Positions 5,765 to 6,402 of a stretch of DNA of 6,402 bases are shown in pieces. This stretch comes from CAYJFQ01 sp964369955 (lineage in GTDB: Bacteria > Bacillota_I > Bacilli_A > Erysipelotrichales > Erysipelotrichaceae): NCBI GenBank assembly GCA_964369955.1, contig CAYJFQ010000024.1, positions 1 through 6,402 of the forward strand, given 5' to 3'. The translations under genes were made by a program, and so were the position numbers. Below the pieces are notes generated by a model. The model was not told where the DNA came from. It worked only from the letters and a program-made list of their open reading frames with translations, and made no database searches. Numbering within the stretch: position 1 is the first letter of the stretch; every line of letters begins with the position of its first letter.

Positions 5765-5780
5765 GGAGGTGTTATCTTTG
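5765..5780 (+). promoter_or_regulatory. ribosome binding site that sets a TTG start
   Basis: GGAGGTG (5765-5771) lies 6 bases before TTG at 5778. An in-frame ATG at 5763 overlaps this site, and would need a separate site that is not present. The TTG is therefore the likely start of the regulator. Confidence 0.8.
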
Positions 5781-5978
5781 AAAAATAAAGTAGAGTTATT
5801 ACGAAAACAAAATGGAATTAGTCAAGAAGCATTTGCAAAAGCAATGAAAGTTTCAAGGCAAACAATCAGCTCTATTGAAAATGGCAAATATAATCCATCT
5901 CTAGAGCTTGCATTTGCAATATCTGATTTTTTTAAAATGCGTATTGAAGAAATTTTTATTAACGAAAGGAATGGATAA
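5778..5978 (+). CDS. XRE-family (HTH_3) transcriptional regulator
   Basis: A 66-residue DNA-binding protein beginning MKNKVELLRKQNG from a TTG start. It is nearly all one Cro/C1-type helix-turn-helix: GISQEAFAKAM (13-23), VSRQTISSIENGKYNPSLE (25-43) with the recognition helix near SRQTISSIE, then FAISDFF and a short acidic end EEIFINERNG. This very short form is common in Firmicutes and usually controls itself and a small neighbouring membrane-protein gene. Two matching dyads flank its promoter (5691-5708 and 5734-5757), so autorepression is likely. The next gene begins 2 bases after its stop. The inducing signal cannot be read from sequence. Confidence 0.93.
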   Translation: MKNKVELLRKQNGISQEAFAKAMKVSRQTISSIENGKYNPSLELAFAISDFFKMRIEEIFINERNG

Positions 5979-5980
5979 TT

Positions 5981-6402
5981 ATGAATAGTTTATTCAAGTC
6001 AGGTGTAATTTACTTGTTATTAGGTTTATTTTTTGTCATTATGTGCTTTATCTACCCAGATATAAGTATATTCTTTGGGCTAGCTGGAGCTTGTATAGGA
6101 CCAGGTTTCTTTATACTTTATAAATATAATTATTGGAAGAAAAGACCGGGTGAATATGCTGAGAAAAAAGAGAATGAAACCATAGAATATGGTGATGAAC
6201 GGAAAGAAATGATAAGGGGTAAATCAGCAAGAATATCAATTTTAGTAAATTGGATATTACAATCTATAATCATTATCACACTTGCATTTTTAGGACAATT
6301 TGAAGTGTTGCCATATGATTACGTTAAACCCATTATACTCGGAGTTGCAATATACTGGTTAGTTTCTTCAATAATATTGCAAATCACGTACAAATATTTA
6401 AG
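5981..6402 (+). CDS. predicted membrane protein, 3' end outside the window
   Basis: An open frame from ATG 5981 runs about 140 codons to the window edge without a stop. The product begins MNSLFKSGVIYLLLGLFF. Four hydrophobic segments are visible: about 8-25, 29-47, 86-106 and 115-135. A charged loop between the second and third carries GDERKEMIRGKSARIS, similar to the DERxxxIRxKA motif in small membrane proteins encoded beside short XRE regulators. AAAGGA (5965-5970) lies 10 bases upstream. It is almost certainly cotranscribed with the regulator. I cannot name a function; a role in stress or envelope sensing would be speculation. Confidence 0.82.
   Translation, partial: MNSLFKSGVIYLLLGLFFVIMCFIYPDISIFFGLAGACIGPGFFILYKYNYWKKRPGEYAEKKENETIEYGDERKEMIRGKSARISILVNWILQSIIIITLAFLGQFEVLPYDYVKPIILGVAIYWLVSSIILQITYKYL

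Overview
The window looks like chromosomal DNA of a low-GC, walled member of the Firmicutes (Bacillota), possibly from the Erysipelotrichia or another lineage near the Mollicutes. The evidence is AT-rich coding DNA, strong GGAGG-type ribosome binding sites, sigma-A-like promoters, a Firmicutes-style L13 leader, a CCA-encoding tRNA gene and a class A penicillin-binding protein. The genetic code is standard: TGA ends two genes and tryptophan is TGG. The exact taxon cannot be fixed from these genes alone.

Left part (1-4200), minus strand. A large class A penicillin-binding protein gene (1052-4162) has its own promoter and a terminator just after its stop. Downstream on the same strand is the ribosomal operon rplM-rpsI (L13, S9), with its own extended -10 promoter and a two-hairpin leader ending at the rplM ribosome binding site. 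The penicillin-binding protein carries both catalytic domains, plus an unusual charged cytoplasmic extension of about 200 residues and a C-terminal beta-rich segment with a Pro-Pro-Val-Asp repeat tail.

Middle (4180-5677). A divergent control region holds an 18-bp perfect inverted repeat (19-bp spacer) that contains the -10 elements facing both ways. Rightward runs a very tight operon: rpiB (ribose-5-phosphate isomerase B), a flavoprotein with a compact four-cysteine motif like the iron-sulfur flavoprotein family, a stand-alone Smr-domain protein, and tRNA-Arg(CCG). The coding genes overlap by ATGA, and the tRNA begins at the base after the smr stop codon. A strong 12-bp hairpin terminator closes the unit.

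Right part (5691-6402). A second transcription unit encodes a 66-residue XRE-type repressor (start is TTG, not the upstream ATG) followed 2 bases later by a predicted four-helix membrane protein that runs off the window. Its promoter is flanked by two copies of a TGTAAAG-N4-CTTTACA operator, one covering the -35 and one the transcription start, which suggests tight autoregulation. This regulator/membrane-protein pair resembles modules that are common in Firmicutes but of poorly defined function. The operators and the divergent inverted repeat are the most informative non-coding signals. I see no mobile element, CRISPR array or phage gene. No stretch over 300 bases lacks a gene.
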